From: Alteromonadales bacterium alter-6D02
GTDB lineage: Bacteria; Pseudomonadota; Gammaproteobacteria; Enterobacterales; Psychrobiaceae
Reading direction: 5' to 3'
DNA length: 64,000 bases
Assembly (NCBI GenBank): GCA_002835545.1
Contig: PIZK01000027.1
Coordinates: forward strand, 1-64,000
Position 1 is the stretch's first letter, and every line of letters starts with the position of its first letter. A program made the translations under genes and the position numbers. The notes beneath the pieces are model-generated. The model was not told the DNA's origin. It did not search any database and worked only from the letters and a program-made list of their open reading frames with translations. Positions 25,385 through 35,314 of this stretch are shown here, piece by piece.

Positions 25385-25430
25385 GGATAAATTATCCTAT
25401 GGTGCTTAATTGTTAGCTTGATTTAAGCTA
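25385..25430. promoter_or_regulatory. Two small dyads in the promoter of the AGCS symporter
   Basis: GGATAA-A-TTATCC (25385-25397) and TAGCTT-GATTT-AAGCTA (25414-25430) are perfect inverted repeats within 95 bp of the symporter start. Either could be a regulator site. No riboswitch-like aptamer was recognised. Confidence 0.35.
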
Positions 25431-25478
25431 TCATCGCACCACTCATTACATAATAACTATAAAACTAAGGAATTTGGT

Positions 25479-27137
25479 GTGGAATCAATTAATAATTTCC
25501 TTCTGCTACTAGATAGCTATCTAGGCTCAGCAGGTTACTTTCCCTTTCTTCTGTTAGGAACGGGTCTGTTTTTTACTCTTTATTTGGGTTTTCCCCAAGT
25601 TCGCTATTTCAAGCACGCATGGAACGTGGTTACTGGTAAGTACGCTAAGCCAGAAGATAAAGGTGATACTACTCACTTTCAAGCGTTAGCAACTGCATTA
25701 TCAGGTACTGTAGGTACTGGTAACATCGGTGGCGTTGCTTTTGCATTATTTCTAGGTGGTCCTGCGGCATTATTCTGGATGTGGGCAACGGCTTTCTTTG
25801 GTATGACTACCAAGTTTGTCGAGGTGACCTTATCGCATAAATATCGTGACCAAGTTGAAGATGGCACGATGGCCGGTGGCCCGATGTACTACATGGACAA
25901 GGGCCTGAATATGAAATGGCTCGCCGTAATTTTCGCGCTCGCGACTATTATCAGTTCATTTGGTACTGGTAACATGCCACAAGTAAATAATATTGCTGTT
26001 GGTATGCAAGATACTTTTGGTATCGAGCCAATGCTTACAGGTGGTGTATTAGCCATTATTCTAGCTTTAGTTATTCTTGGTGGTATCTCTCGCATTGCGA
26101 AAGTGACGTCAACGATTGTACCTGCTATGTCAGTAATTTATATCGTTGGTGCTTTAGCGGTTATATTCTATAACATTGAAAATTTGGTTCCTTCTTTCTT
26201 ATCAGTATTTGAATACGCCTTTACTGGTTCAGCGGCTGTTGGCGGCTTCTTAGGGGCAAGTTTTGCTTATGCATTTAATCGTGGTGTTAACCGTGGTTTA
26301 TTCTCAAACGAAGCGGGTCAGGGTAGTGCACCTATTGCCCATGCATCTGCGAAAACTGATCAGCCAGTGGCTGAGGGTATGGTATCAATCTTAGAACCAT
26401 TTATTGATACTATAATCATCTGTACTTTAACTGGTATGGTGATCTTGTCGTCAGGTGTATGGAATCAAAAGTTTGAAAATGAATTCCAACGTTCGGATAT
26501 GATCTATCTAGCTGGTGAGTACTCGGATAAAAATGAAGATGACCGTCAAGCACTGTACAAATATCTTAACCGTTATGAAAGTGATGTAGCCCCATTTAGT
26601 GGTCAAGTCCAAGTAATCGATGGTAAAGTAAATGATAGTCGTTTCACCCTAATGAATGCTCGTTCAGTTGCTGAAGATACTATTTACCGTATTGAAGACC
26701 AGCCATTTAACGGACAAATTGAGATTATCGACGGTAAGCTTACTAACGATGCAATTATTGTTGAAGGTAAATCTCTTGTTCATTCCGCCAAACTTACGAC
26801 AATAGCTTTTAAACAAGGTTATTTCGGTGAGTATGGTCAATACATTGTATCGATTGGTTTATTACTTTTTGCGTTCTCGACTGCTATTGCCTGGTCATAC
26901 TATGGTGATCGCGCGGTAACTTATTTATTTGGTAATAAGTGGGTTAAAACCTACCGTGTTTTCTATGTTGCAGGCTTTTTCTGGGCATCGTTTGCCGACA
27001 CCACTTTAGTATGGACTCTAGCTGCTGTTGCAATTGTATTGATGACTATACCTAACTTAATTGGTATTCTGCTACTTGCAAAAGAGATGAAAACGACCGT
27101 TAAAGATTATTGGAAAAACTTTACCCCAAATGATTAA
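25479..27137 (+). CDS. Alanine/glycine:cation symporter (AGCS family) with repeated loop insertion
   Basis: Inner-membrane sodium-coupled amino-acid carrier. The family signatures are clear: [29 protein letters not shown] near the second helix, MAGGPMYYM, and [19 protein letters not shown]. At 552 aa it is longer than usual (about 450-490). The excess lies between the helix ending [10 protein letters not shown] and the one beginning YIVSIGLLL (about residues 330-445), a polar loop expected outside the membrane. The loop holds two 37-residue copies starting [12 protein letters not shown] (residue 372) and [12 protein letters not shown] (residue 409). The start is GTG with AAGGAA upstream. Confidence 0.9.
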   Translation: MESINNFLLLLDSYLGSAGYFPFLLLGTGLFFTLYLGFPQVRYFKHAWNVVTGKYAKPEDKGDTTHFQALATALSGTVGTGNIGGVAFALFLGGPAALFWMWATAFFGMTTKFVEVTLSHKYRDQVEDGTMAGGPMYYMDKGLNMKWLAVIFALATIISSFGTGNMPQVNNIAVGMQDTFGIEPMLTGGVLAIILALVILGGISRIAKVTSTIVPAMSVIYIVGALAVIFYNIENLVPSFLSVFEYAFTGSAAVGGFLGASFAYAFNRGVNRGLFSNEAGQGSAPIAHASAKTDQPVAEGMVSILEPFIDTIIICTLTGMVILSSGVWNQKFENEFQRSDMIYLAGEYSDKNEDDRQALYKYLNRYESDVAPFSGQVQVIDGKVNDSRFTLMNARSVAEDTIYRIEDQPFNGQIEIIDGKLTNDAIIVEGKSLVHSAKLTTIAFKQGYFGEYGQYIVSIGLLLFAFSTAIAWSYYGDRAVTYLFGNKWVKTYRVFYVAGFFWASFADTTLVWTLAAVAIVLMTIPNLIGILLLAKEMKTTVKDYWKNFTPND

Positions 27138-27171
27138 CCATTAGTGGTTTCTAGTTTGAGCATTGATAAAG

Positions 27172-27202
27172 GCACCGACTTGTTTTAGCGGTGCTTTTTT
27201 TT
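27172..27202 (+). terminator. Rho-independent terminator after the symporter
   Basis: GCACCG and CGGTGC pair around an 11-base loop, then eight T residues. Confidence 0.85.
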
Positions 27203-27238
27203 GTAAAATGAATTAAATATTTTTTATGGGAGCCTGTA

Positions 27239-27562
27239 ATGGCAATTATTTCTTGCCCCTCGTGTCAAAAGCAAATCTCTGATAAAGCGTCTATGTGTAT
27301 GCACTGTGACGCAACCATTGGGCCGATATCAAAAGAGTCGATGGAGTCTTCTGCTCGTGTTCATAAAATAAAACAAGCTCAGGGAATACAAATACAAACC
27401 TTTCTTGCCCTTATCCTGTTTCTTGCCGGTTTTACAATCTGGTATTGGGATGATAAGCCTGATGAATACTGGTTTAATATAATCGGTCAGGGTATGATTG
27501 CTGTCGGTTTTTTTTGGTATCTACTCAATCGAGTAAGATTAATATTACTCAAACGTTCGTAA
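27239..27562 (+). CDS. Zinc-ribbon membrane protein
   Basis: 107 aa. An N-terminal four-Cys zinc ribbon (CPSCQ...CMHCD, residues 5-26) is joined to two hydrophobic helices (about residues 52-69 and 80-98). Such proteins are common and uncharacterised. GGGAG precedes the ATG. yeaC follows 15 bases after the stop, so the two probably share a transcript. Confidence 0.7.
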   Translation: MAIISCPSCQKQISDKASMCMHCDATIGPISKESMESSARVHKIKQAQGIQIQTFLALILFLAGFTIWYWDDKPDEYWFNIIGQGMIAVGFFWYLLNRVRLILLKRS

Positions 27563-27577
27563 GTCGTAGAGGTTAAC

Positions 27578-27847
27578 GTGCAAATAGAACATTTAATCAA
27601 TAATATGTCGCCAGCTGTTTATGAAGTGATTAAGCAGGGCGTTGAGATTGGTCGTTGGCCGAACGGTGAACCATTGACTGAAGAACAACGTGATATGGCT
27701 TCTCAAGCCATGATGTTGTATCAAGGAACTCACCTTGAGCAAACTGATCATATGACCGTTGCAAAAGGTGGCACGCTCAATCAGCATAGTAAATCACAAT
27801 TGCGTAATCAGTTTAATAACGACGAGATCACGCGTAGCAAGGTCTAA
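27578..27847 (+). CDS. yeaC: YeaC-family (DUF1315) protein
   Basis: 89-aa cytoplasmic protein of the YeaC/DUF1315 family, recognised by MSPAVYEVIKQGVEIGRWPNG, LTEEQRDMASQAMM and HMTVAKGG. GTG start with GAGG upstream. The biochemical function is unknown. A bidirectional terminator separates it from convergent ansA; in E. coli yeaC lies in the same general neighbourhood as ansA-sppA. Confidence 0.8.
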   Translation: MQIEHLINNMSPAVYEVIKQGVEIGRWPNGEPLTEEQRDMASQAMMLYQGTHLEQTDHMTVAKGGTLNQHSKSQLRNQFNNDEITRSKV

Positions 27848-27863
27848 TTAGTCTCTGTGAGAC

Positions 27864-27904
27864 CAAAAAAAGGGGCTGACAACGATGTGTCAGCCCCTTT
27901 TTTG
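27864..27904. terminator. Bidirectional terminator between yeaC and ansA
   Basis: AAAAGGGGCTGACA and TGTCAGCCCCTTTT form a 14-bp stem with a short loop. An A-run on the left and T-run on the right let it serve both convergent genes. Confidence 0.93.
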
Positions 27905-27918
27905 TTAGTAGCGGAAAA

Positions 27919-28941
27919 CTAGCTAAGTTCGCCCGCAATGTTTTCCTGCATAATTTGCTTAATCTCATCAAAAGGCAAGTTTTTACTTAATAACCAATGA
28001 AGCTTTGTTAAAGCAGCTTCAATGGTCATATCACTGCCACTGATAACGCCACAGCGTTGTAGTGAGTTACCTGTGGCATAACCAGACATATTCACCTTTC
28101 CGCGCTGACACTGGCTAAGGTTTACAATCACTATGCCAGAGTCACTTGCTTGAGTTAGCACATCTAAAAGGGCTTGATCCTGCGGTGCATTGCCTACTCC
28201 GTAACTGAGCATTATTAGTGCTTTTACGGGCTGCTTGATGATATTGGATACCACAGTTGCATCAATACCTGGATAAAGCATAATTACACCGACAGGCTGT
28301 TCAGTGATGCTGTCGATAGAGAATGTATGTGTTTTTTGCGCGTCAACTTTAGGTGAGGTTAGTACGCCATCAACTAACTCAATATTAATGCCGACATTAA
28401 TTAGTTCTGGCAAATTAGGGGATTCGAACGCATTGAAACCATCGGCATAAGCTTTGGTCGAACGATTTCCACGCAGTAGCTTGTTATTAAAAAACAAGCT
28501 AACTTCATTGATTGGGTAAAAGGCTGCCAAAAACAGTGCGTTTTGCAGGTTTGACTGACCATCAGACCGCATTTGAGCGAATGGGATTTGTGAGCCAGTG
28601 ACAATGACAGGTTTATTTAACCCTTGAAGCATGAATGAAAGCGCTGACGCAGTATAAGCCATGGTATCGGTGCCATGTAGAATGACAAACCCATCATAGT
28701 CATCATAATGTTGTTCAATGTCCTGTGCGATCCGCTGCCAATCTTTTGGTCGCATATTTGACGAATCGATCAAAGGAAAATATTCATTAATCGAATATTC
28801 AGGCATTTCTGGTCTAGCAAATTCAGGATTGTTTCTGACACAATCAGTCAAGAAACCCGTCTGTGGAATATAGCCTTCAGGTGAAGGAGTCATGCCAATT
28901 GTTCCGCCCGTATAGGCGATATATATTTTTTTTCTATTCAT
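27919..28941 (-). CDS. ansA: Cytoplasmic L-asparaginase I
   Basis: Type I asparaginase, 340 aa (E. coli AnsA 338), hydrolysing asparagine to aspartate and ammonia. Catalytic motifs: YTGGTIGMT near residues 9-17 (first Thr), and VILHGTDTMAYTASAL near 86-101 (second Thr and Asp). There is no signal peptide, which separates it from periplasmic AnsB. It lies downstream of sppA, the same order as in enterobacteria; a terminator between them limits read-through. Confidence 0.93.
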   Translation of the reverse strand: MNRKKIYIAYTGGTIGMTPSPEGYIPQTGFLTDCVRNNPEFARPEMPEYSINEYFPLIDSSNMRPKDWQRIAQDIEQHYDDYDGFVILHGTDTMAYTASALSFMLQGLNKPVIVTGSQIPFAQMRSDGQSNLQNALFLAAFYPINEVSLFFNNKLLRGNRSTKAYADGFNAFESPNLPELINVGINIELVDGVLTSPKVDAQKTHTFSIDSITEQPVGVIMLYPGIDATVVSNIIKQPVKALIMLSYGVGNAPQDQALLDVLTQASDSGIVIVNLSQCQRGKVNMSGYATGNSLQRCGVISGSDMTIEAALTKLHWLLSKNLPFDEIKQIMQENIAGELS

Positions 28942-28951
28942 GTTACACCAT

Positions 28952-28975
28952 AAAAAAGTCCGGCTGAGCCGGACT
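28952..28975 (-). terminator. Terminator between sppA and ansA
   Basis: AGTCCGGCT-G-AGCCGGACT with a T-run on the minus strand (A-run at 28952-28957). It ends the sppA transcript just before ansA. Confidence 0.85.
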
Positions 28976-28983
28976 AATCATTG

Positions 28984-30828
28984 CTATTGCTCACACTCTA
29001 GGCAATAGAGATAAAGATGTTGAGGATCATCAAATTCAGATAACTGGGACAGCTGTGAATCGACATTCGCGAGTAACTGTGCAATTGCACTTGGTCGACG
29101 AGGTTCAAGATCAAGCGAGGATACCGCCCCTTGTAGTAGGTCTCGATATAGTTCCTGCATTGGTGTAAGTTGCTTTTCAAGGACGCGTGTCGTGTAGTTT
29201 TCAAGCTTCGCGATTTTAGCAGCCTCAGTGATTGCGGTATTCAAATCACCGAGTTGGTCAACTAAACCAAGTTCCTTTGCTTTTGCACCTGACCAGACAC
29301 GCCCTTGGGCAATGCTATCTACTTCTTCGATTGATAAGTTTCTTGCTTCACTTACTAGGGTTAAAAACTCACCATAGCCATGCTCAATATAAGATTGCAT
29401 TAGTTGCTTGAATTCAATAGGTAAGTCACGAGTGACTGTAATACCTGCAAATTTCTTCGTTGCTACACCATCAGTGTGGATGCCGATTGAAGCCAATGAG
29501 TCCTCAAAAGTATTAATCATACCGAAAATACCAATTGAGCCTGTGATAGTGGTTGGCTGTGCAATGATTTGATCCGCATTGGCAGCAATCCAATAGCCAC
29601 CAGAAGCAGCGACACTACCCATTGATGCAATGACTGGTTTGCCAGCTGCTTGAAGTGCAATAACTTCATTACGAATTTGCTCAGAAGCATAAGCACTACC
29701 ACCACCAGAGTCTATTCTTAATACAACAGCTTTAATATCTTCGTTTAATCGTGCTTTCCTTAACAGCATTGATGTACTTGAACCACCAATTGTACCTTTT
29801 GGCTGATGGCCGTTAAGGATTGTGCCTTTGGCTACAATGATGGCAATATTAGCGGATTTATCTTGAGGTAGTTGCGGAGATATTAACGCTAAGTAATTAT
29901 TCAGCGAGATTTTATTGTAGCTTAACTTATTTTTTGATTCGCCTACGATATCCACTAGTAATTTTGTTAAGTTGATATTGTTATCAACAACATCGACTAA
30001 GCCGAGATCTACTGCAACTTGAGTGATGTTACCATTAGCGGCTTCGACAGCAGCGAGGTAAGCTGTTGCATTGATATCAAAAGCTTGTGGTGTGATATTT
30101 CTTTGCTCTGCTACATCATTAACATATGACTGCCATAGGTCGTTTAACCAAGATTGATTTGCTGTTTTTGCCGCTGTAGACATATCATTTCTAAGGTAGG
30201 GTTCTAAAGCCGACTTATAAGTACCAACACGGAAAATGTGTGAGTTAATTTTTAACTTTTCAAACAACTCTTGATGATAGATACGATAGCGAGCAAAACC
30301 TTCTATTGAAACCATGCCCTTGTTGTTCATTAGGATTTTGTCGGCATAACTGGCAAGGTAATACTGTGCTTGGTTATAGCTACCGCCAACAGCATAAACG
30401 GGCTTGTTACTTTCTTTAAATGTGGTAATTGCTTTACCAATATCTTGTAACTTAGCGAGCGACCCTTTGGCCATGCCACTTGAGTCAATTACCAACATTT
30501 TAATATTACTGTCAGTAGTTGCATGATTAATCGCTGTTAGGACGTCACTGAGTAACGTTTCTAATTGTTTAGGCTGACCGTAGGCATCTTGGGTTAATTG
30601 ATCGATAGGATTAATAGCTTCCTTTTGATCGACCAGCGTGCCTTGAATATTGATGACTAACGCTGCATTTTGAGCAGGGGTAACAGTTTTGTCTTGGCTT
30701 GCAATGACGCCAATAAAGGCGATTATTAAGCCAAAGACTAATAAGTTTAGTAATAATTTTCGCGTATTATTGATAATGGACCATAGGAGTCTAATAATGC
30801 GGAATACAATGTTGGGCTTTTTTTGCAT
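28984..30828 (-). CDS. sppA: Signal peptide peptidase SppA, 67 kDa type
   Basis: 614 aa, membrane-anchored Ser/Lys protease that degrades cleaved signal peptides on the periplasmic side. An N-terminal TM helix lies around residues 22-43 (LLLNLLVFGLIIAFIGVIA). Two S49 domains follow; the C-terminal one holds the nucleophile Ser in SVAASGGYWIAANAD and the N-terminal one supplies the Lys. The length fits the long (E. coli, 618 aa) form. I start at the ATG at 30828; the longer frame adds nine residues with no support. Confidence 0.93.
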   Translation of the reverse strand: MQKKPNIVFRIIRLLWSIINNTRKLLLNLLVFGLIIAFIGVIASQDKTVTPAQNAALVINIQGTLVDQKEAINPIDQLTQDAYGQPKQLETLLSDVLTAINHATTDSNIKMLVIDSSGMAKGSLAKLQDIGKAITTFKESNKPVYAVGGSYNQAQYYLASYADKILMNNKGMVSIEGFARYRIYHQELFEKLKINSHIFRVGTYKSALEPYLRNDMSTAAKTANQSWLNDLWQSYVNDVAEQRNITPQAFDINATAYLAAVEAANGNITQVAVDLGLVDVVDNNINLTKLLVDIVGESKNKLSYNKISLNNYLALISPQLPQDKSANIAIIVAKGTILNGHQPKGTIGGSSTSMLLRKARLNEDIKAVVLRIDSGGGSAYASEQIRNEVIALQAAGKPVIASMGSVAASGGYWIAANADQIIAQPTTITGSIGIFGMINTFEDSLASIGIHTDGVATKKFAGITVTRDLPIEFKQLMQSYIEHGYGEFLTLVSEARNLSIEEVDSIAQGRVWSGAKAKELGLVDQLGDLNTAITEAAKIAKLENYTTRVLEKQLTPMQELYRDLLQGAVSSLDLEPRRPSAIAQLLANVDSQLSQLSEFDDPQHLYLYCLECEQ

Positions 30829-31007
30829 GTAAATTCTCTGTTTGACAGTATACATTGTTACTTTAACGAATAACGCTTTATTGCGTAAGTGCGAAATTGT
30901 AACAGTTTTTTCTAAATAGCATCTAAAAGTTTAACTAAATTATTTATCAAAAAGGTGATTAACCCTATAATGTCGGCAACTTATTCTTTATATGTACCTA
31001 ATTTGAT

Positions 31008-31742
31008 ATGACACCAAGTAAACCTATCGACTCATGGCAGACGCTAAAAGTAGGCTTCTCCTTAACTAAACGTAATTTTATCGCTTATTTACCGGTGCTT
31101 CTCATTGGGGTAGTTGCTTCTTATTTTGCAGTAATGCAGGTGATTGAGTACTTAGGCGTTACTCACGAACAGTTGATGGAATCGTCGGGCGGTGTGAAAG
31201 GTGACTCAATAAACCCTGAAGTATTATCACAGTTGCAGTTCGGGTTCTTTCTTGTGACGTTAGTATTTGCACCACTTGAGGTCGGTTTAATGATGATGGG
31301 TTTGAAAGCTGCTCGAGGTGGAAAGTTAGCCGCCAGTGACATTTTACACATTGTGTCTGATAGCGCGCGAATCATTATTTTATCAGTTTTCACTATCTCG
31401 CTTATCCAATTAGGCTCAATGTTGTTTTTATTGCCTGGACTATTTCTGATGATTGTTTTGTCTATGGCGCAAATGCTGATGTGCGATGGGAAAGCAACAT
31501 TACTACAAGCGATCCCAATGTCCTTTAAAGCGTTAACTAAGCATTGGGCTGCCTGTTTGCTTGTTTATATTATCTTAATTGGACTACTTTTATTATCAGC
31601 AGTTATGACACTGGGTGTCGCGTTAATTTTAACTATTCCTTTTTATATGAATGTAAAAGGGCAGCTTTACCATGTCATTTTCGACAACACTTGTGAAGAA
31701 CCACAAGATAACAACCATTCAGGTAATGAATTCGAGGCGTAA
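31008..31742 (+). CDS. Multi-pass membrane protein of unknown function
   Basis: 244 aa with about five hydrophobic helices (near residues 24-45, 77-100, 122-145, 147-165 and 185-215) and a polar tail. The layout resembles uncharacterised membrane proteins with a GLMMMGLKAARGGK-type basic loop. It ends two bases before bax, and DUF2987 follows bax directly, so the three form an operon of envelope proteins. No function can be given. Confidence 0.7.
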   Translation: MTPSKPIDSWQTLKVGFSLTKRNFIAYLPVLLIGVVASYFAVMQVIEYLGVTHEQLMESSGGVKGDSINPEVLSQLQFGFFLVTLVFAPLEVGLMMMGLKAARGGKLAASDILHIVSDSARIIILSVFTISLIQLGSMLFLLPGLFLMIVLSMAQMLMCDGKATLLQAIPMSFKALTKHWAACLLVYIILIGLLLLSAVMTLGVALILTIPFYMNVKGQLYHVIFDNTCEEPQDNNHSGNEFEA

Positions 31743-31744
31743 TA

Positions 31745-32545
31745 ATGAGATTTGGATATCTAGCAAGAGTTATCACGGCATTAGCACTACTAGTACTTGC
31801 AGTGTTTACTCTTAAAGTTTTTTTTCATCAACCAGTGACTGTTGTTGATCCTCATGTTGTGGGTAAACAAGCCTTACCACAAAAAGCTTTGTTACCAGAT
31901 TTTGCGGCAATTAGTGATATTAGAGAAAAGAAGCGGGCGTTCTTTGACTTTATTCGACCAGGTGTCCGTGCCGCTAATCGTGACATCGCTTTAAATCGTC
32001 AATTTCTACTGGATTTACAGCATAAATTGAAAATCGAAGAAAACTTTGAGATTTCACCAAGTAGTTATCAGCGCTATAGTGAACTCGCACAATACTACCA
32101 GCATAAAAGTAATGACGTAAATGCTGATTCAATCGCTAAGCTATTAAGTCGTGTTGACATTATTCCTGAAGAGTTAGTGATGGTGCAAGCTGCAAATGAG
32201 TCTGGCTGGGGCACATCTCGCTTTGCAAGACTTGGCCTTAATTTTTTTGGCCAATGGTGCTTCACGCAAGGCTGTGGTTTAATTCCCCAATCTAGAAATG
32301 AAGGGGCTAATCATGAAGTGCGCGTTTTTGACTCTGTTGATCAATCAATTGCTAGTTACCTTCGAAATTTAAACACTCACCCGGCATATCAACACTTACG
32401 TGAGATACGATTAGAGTTGCGTCAGAATAATTTAGAAGTTAACCCAGAGCATTTAGCGCCAGGATTACTCAATTACTCAGAACGCCAACACGACTATGTC
32501 ATCGAGTTATTACAAATGTTAAGACACAATAAGGCTTTCCTTTAA
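31745..32545 (+). CDS. bax: Bax-type glucosaminidase-domain protein
   Basis: 266 aa with one N-terminal membrane anchor (residues 7-24) and a periplasmic glucosaminidase-fold domain. Very close to E. coli Bax motifs: MVQAANESGWGTSRFARLG (candidate catalytic Glu in NES), NFFGQWCF, GCGLIP, and NLNTHPAYQHLR. The family cleaves or binds peptidoglycan glycan strands; the exact activity of Bax is not established. Middle gene of a three-gene operon. Confidence 0.88.
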   Translation: MRFGYLARVITALALLVLAVFTLKVFFHQPVTVVDPHVVGKQALPQKALLPDFAAISDIREKKRAFFDFIRPGVRAANRDIALNRQFLLDLQHKLKIEENFEISPSSYQRYSELAQYYQHKSNDVNADSIAKLLSRVDIIPEELVMVQAANESGWGTSRFARLGLNFFGQWCFTQGCGLIPQSRNEGANHEVRVFDSVDQSIASYLRNLNTHPAYQHLREIRLELRQNNLEVNPEHLAPGLLNYSERQHDYVIELLQMLRHNKAFL

Positions 32546-33211
32546 ATGAAAAAAAGATTTGCGACATTAGCAACAGTATTACTACTGTCTGGTACAGTGC
32601 AGGCAGACGTTGAAACATCCTTTACCTATGGTGGGATTTATAAGAGCCTGAAAACCGCACAAAGCTCTGAGTTTTCACAGTTGTCTCTTAATTTTGTGTT
32701 ATTAGAAAACACGACTAAAACATTATGCCCAACCTCAGATGTCTATCTCAGTGATGGTGAAAACAGATATGATATTAGTATGTCTGATGATGGTGAGCTG
32801 TTAATACCTTTAGACAAAAAATTAAAAAAAGATCGTGCAACTATTACTTTAAAGACACCTAAAGCAAATATGTGTCACCTATCGATGCAAATTGAGGTAG
32901 CGGAGTTTGAGCTTGAAAATACATCATCACGCAATGTTAAATCATGGGTGAAACAATTAAACGGCCTTTATGAAACATTAGCGGGTTGGCCTGGTAAATA
33001 TTTTATGCCAGAGCTAACGGGGTTAGTACTCGAATTTGAGGCAAATGGCACTTCAGCAGTCTATCGTTCAGTGACGGGAGATCAGACATTTAAAGTGGAC
33101 AGTGATGGCAAACTAAACTTGAGTGTCGACACGATTAATGCACTTGATACATCTGGCAAGTTTGTATTTAGTCAGTCAGTGGTTGCAGCCAAACCGATTC
33201 TTGAAAAATAA
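32546..33211 (+). CDS. DUF2987-like exported protein
   Basis: 221 aa with a signal peptide (ending QADVE near residue 20). The mature part begins with a TYGGIYKSLKTAQSSEF pattern and paired Cys residues (LCPT, MCHL), typical of the DUF2987 periplasmic family of Shewanella and Vibrio relatives. The ATG directly follows the bax stop with no gap, so translation is coupled. Function unknown. The family call is from remembered pattern. Confidence 0.6.
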   Translation: MKKRFATLATVLLLSGTVQADVETSFTYGGIYKSLKTAQSSEFSQLSLNFVLLENTTKTLCPTSDVYLSDGENRYDISMSDDGELLIPLDKKLKKDRATITLKTPKANMCHLSMQIEVAEFELENTSSRNVKSWVKQLNGLYETLAGWPGKYFMPELTGLVLEFEANGTSAVYRSVTGDQTFKVDSDGKLNLSVDTINALDTSGKFVFSQSVVAAKPILEK

Positions 33212-33214
33212 CAC

Positions 33215-33238
33215 AAGCACCCAATAGGGTGCTTTTAG
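33215..33238 (+). terminator. Terminator after the bax operon
   Basis: AAGCACCC-AATA-GGGTGCTT followed by TTAG; short but clear. Confidence 0.75.
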
Positions 33239-33255
33239 TTATTTACTGCAGTGCA

Positions 33256-34158
33256 TTAGCTTAATTCTACGATTTGAACATCAGAATTACTGGCAGCAGA
33301 TTGTTTGACTACTGGCTGATCAAATGCGGTATCTCCACCCTCTATCAATGCGTCAGCAGTGATCTCTTTAAAGTTAAATAGGTCACTATCAGCAAGGTGG
33401 GAAGGAACGACATTTTGCATTGCTGTAAACATTGACTCAATACGTCCAGGGAAACGTTGAGACCAGTCGTTAAGCATCGCTTTAACTGCCTGGCGTTGCA
33501 GATTTTCTTGCGAGCCACACAAATTACAAGGAATTATCGGAAACTGCTTTAACTGAGCAAACTTTGCAATATCTGATTCAACACAATAGGCGAGGGGACG
33601 AATAATAATGTGTTCGCCATTATCACTGCCAAGCTTTGGTGGCATCGATTTTAACTTACCGCTGTAAAACATATTGAGCATCATTGTTTCAAGCATATCA
33701 TCTCGATGATGACCCAGTGCAATCTTTGTGGCCCCAAGCTCTTTGGCAGTTCGATATAAAATTCCACGACGCATTCGTGAACACAGTGAGCAAGTTGTTT
33801 TTCCAGGCTCTATCTTATCCATGACAATTGAATAAGTATCTTCCTCGACTATTTTATAGTCGACACCGATACTATCCAGATAGGTTGGTAATACATGTTC
33901 AGGAAAACCTGGTTGTTTTTGATCAAGGTTAACAGCAACGATATCAAAATGGATTGGTGCTCGCTTTTTTAATGAGCACAAAATATCTAATAGCGCGTAA
34001 CTGTCTTTACCACCAGATAAACAGACCATGACTTTATCGCCGTCTTCAATCATATTAAAATCACTGATGGCTTTACCAACATGACGAGAAAGACGTTTAT
34101 CTAACTTCTTTAGTTTAGCTTTATCTTGAGTTGATTGTTGTTCAGGGCTTGATTGCAT
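33256..34158 (-). CDS. ttcA: tRNA 2-thiocytidine synthetase TtcA
   Basis: 300-aa ATP-dependent tRNA thiolase making 2-thiocytidine at position 32. PP-loop SGGKDS at about residues 49-54 ([15 protein letters not shown]), and two CxxC pairs (CSLC in [12 protein letters not shown], and CNLCG) that hold the [4Fe-4S] cluster. E. coli TtcA is 311 aa. It is the last gene of the fnr-uspE-ttcA block, whose order is shared with E. coli and Shewanella. Confidence 0.95.
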   Translation of the reverse strand: MQSSPEQQSTQDKAKLKKLDKRLSRHVGKAISDFNMIEDGDKVMVCLSGGKDSYALLDILCSLKKRAPIHFDIVAVNLDQKQPGFPEHVLPTYLDSIGVDYKIVEEDTYSIVMDKIEPGKTTCSLCSRMRRGILYRTAKELGATKIALGHHRDDMLETMMLNMFYSGKLKSMPPKLGSDNGEHIIIRPLAYCVESDIAKFAQLKQFPIIPCNLCGSQENLQRQAVKAMLNDWSQRFPGRIESMFTAMQNVVPSHLADSDLFNFKEITADALIEGGDTAFDQPVVKQSAASNSDVQIVELS

Positions 34159-34254
34159 TTATCTAGGTACCACGGCGTTAAAAAGGCCGCTATTATAATG
34201 CGACCTAGTTCAGTAATGCAAAATTACCGCTTAAATAAACGGATTGTTACGATA

Positions 34255-35181
34255 TTAATCACTTTGTACTGGCGAAACAAAACCATCGGGTTTGATAGCC
34301 AGTAAGTCACAGTCGATCTGATCAATGATATGCTCTGCAGTATTGCCTATAAACGCGGCTGATAATCCCGTTCGGCCTATTGTGCCGATAATCACTAATT
34401 CAGCATCAAGTTCTTTAGCTACTTCGGGAATCACATCCTCTGCTAAACCTTCTTTGATGATACAACAGCTTGTTGCAAGGTCATACTGTTGCGCCAATTG
34501 TTCTGTTGCTTGTAAGTGATGCTTATAGACCGAGCTATTATATTCTTGGGTGTTAAATTCAGGGATTTCAATTGCTATGTTGACTGGGGTTCCTGGAAAG
34601 CTATTGACAACTTTGACGTTGCCATTGATGACTTTCCCAAGATCAGTTGCATGCTGCATGACTTTTTGGTTGAGATAAATATGATCTTCATCTTCTGATA
34701 CGGCATTAATTGCTGTGACAATTTGGCCGTCTTCGGGCCAGTCATGCTCTTTAACTAACAAGACGTCGCATGGTGATTTGCGTAACAAGTGCCAATCTGT
34801 AGGTGTGAAAATCACAGACTTTAATTTGTCATGCTTATGCGTTGATTTGACGAGTAAGTCAATTTGATGCTGTTGAACGTGCTTAATAGCGGCTTCGAAA
34901 GGGCGATTAAACCAAGAAACCGTTGTTTCGATCGTCAAATCATCATACTGTGCAGCTAATTCCAGAAGCCATTGTCTTTGCTGTTCTACAACACCGCTAC
35001 GCATTGCTTCACGTTCATCTTGTGACAACATAGAGGTCATCTCATACGAAAGATCATAGATACATAGGAATAATGATATCTTCGCACCATAACTTCTGGC
35101 TAAGAATGCGGCTCGTGCAAGGCTTGGTTGTTCTTGTTTGCTTGGATCAACCATCACCAATATATTCTTGTATTCCATCAT
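34255..35181 (-). CDS. uspE: Universal stress protein E (tandem Usp)
   Basis: 308 aa built of two Usp domains (about residues 1-145 and 155-300). The second shows the nucleotide-binding-like motif VIGTIGRTGLSAAFIGNTAEHI; the first has LVKSTHKHDKL in the equivalent place. UspE affects stress survival, motility and aggregation in E. coli. Two adjacent ATG codons can start it. The position between fnr and ttcA supports the identity. Confidence 0.92.
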   Translation of the reverse strand: MMEYKNILVMVDPSKQEQPSLARAAFLARSYGAKISLFLCIYDLSYEMTSMLSQDEREAMRSGVVEQQRQWLLELAAQYDDLTIETTVSWFNRPFEAAIKHVQQHQIDLLVKSTHKHDKLKSVIFTPTDWHLLRKSPCDVLLVKEHDWPEDGQIVTAINAVSEDEDHIYLNQKVMQHATDLGKVINGNVKVVNSFPGTPVNIAIEIPEFNTQEYNSSVYKHHLQATEQLAQQYDLATSCCIIKEGLAEDVIPEVAKELDAELVIIGTIGRTGLSAAFIGNTAEHIIDQIDCDLLAIKPDGFVSPVQSD

Positions 35182-35273
35182 AAGACTACCAATAGTTTAT
35201 TTTAATATACTATTGATAATAGCTTGAATCGTTACTAAGACAATATGGTTTAGGTCAAATTTTTGTTAAATAG

Positions 35274-35301
35274 ACAAAAAAAGCCAGCGAGGCTGGCTTT
35301 T
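35274..35301 (-). terminator. Terminator after fnr
   Basis: AAGCCAGC-GAG-GCTGGCTT with a T-run on the minus strand. It separates fnr from uspE. Confidence 0.85.
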
Positions 35302-35314
35302 GGCGAAGAGATAT

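Noticed and set aside
25280-25478. Glycine riboswitch before the AGCS symporter
   Set aside because: Conserved glycine-aptamer segments are absent; only simple dyads and the psrA terminator are visible.
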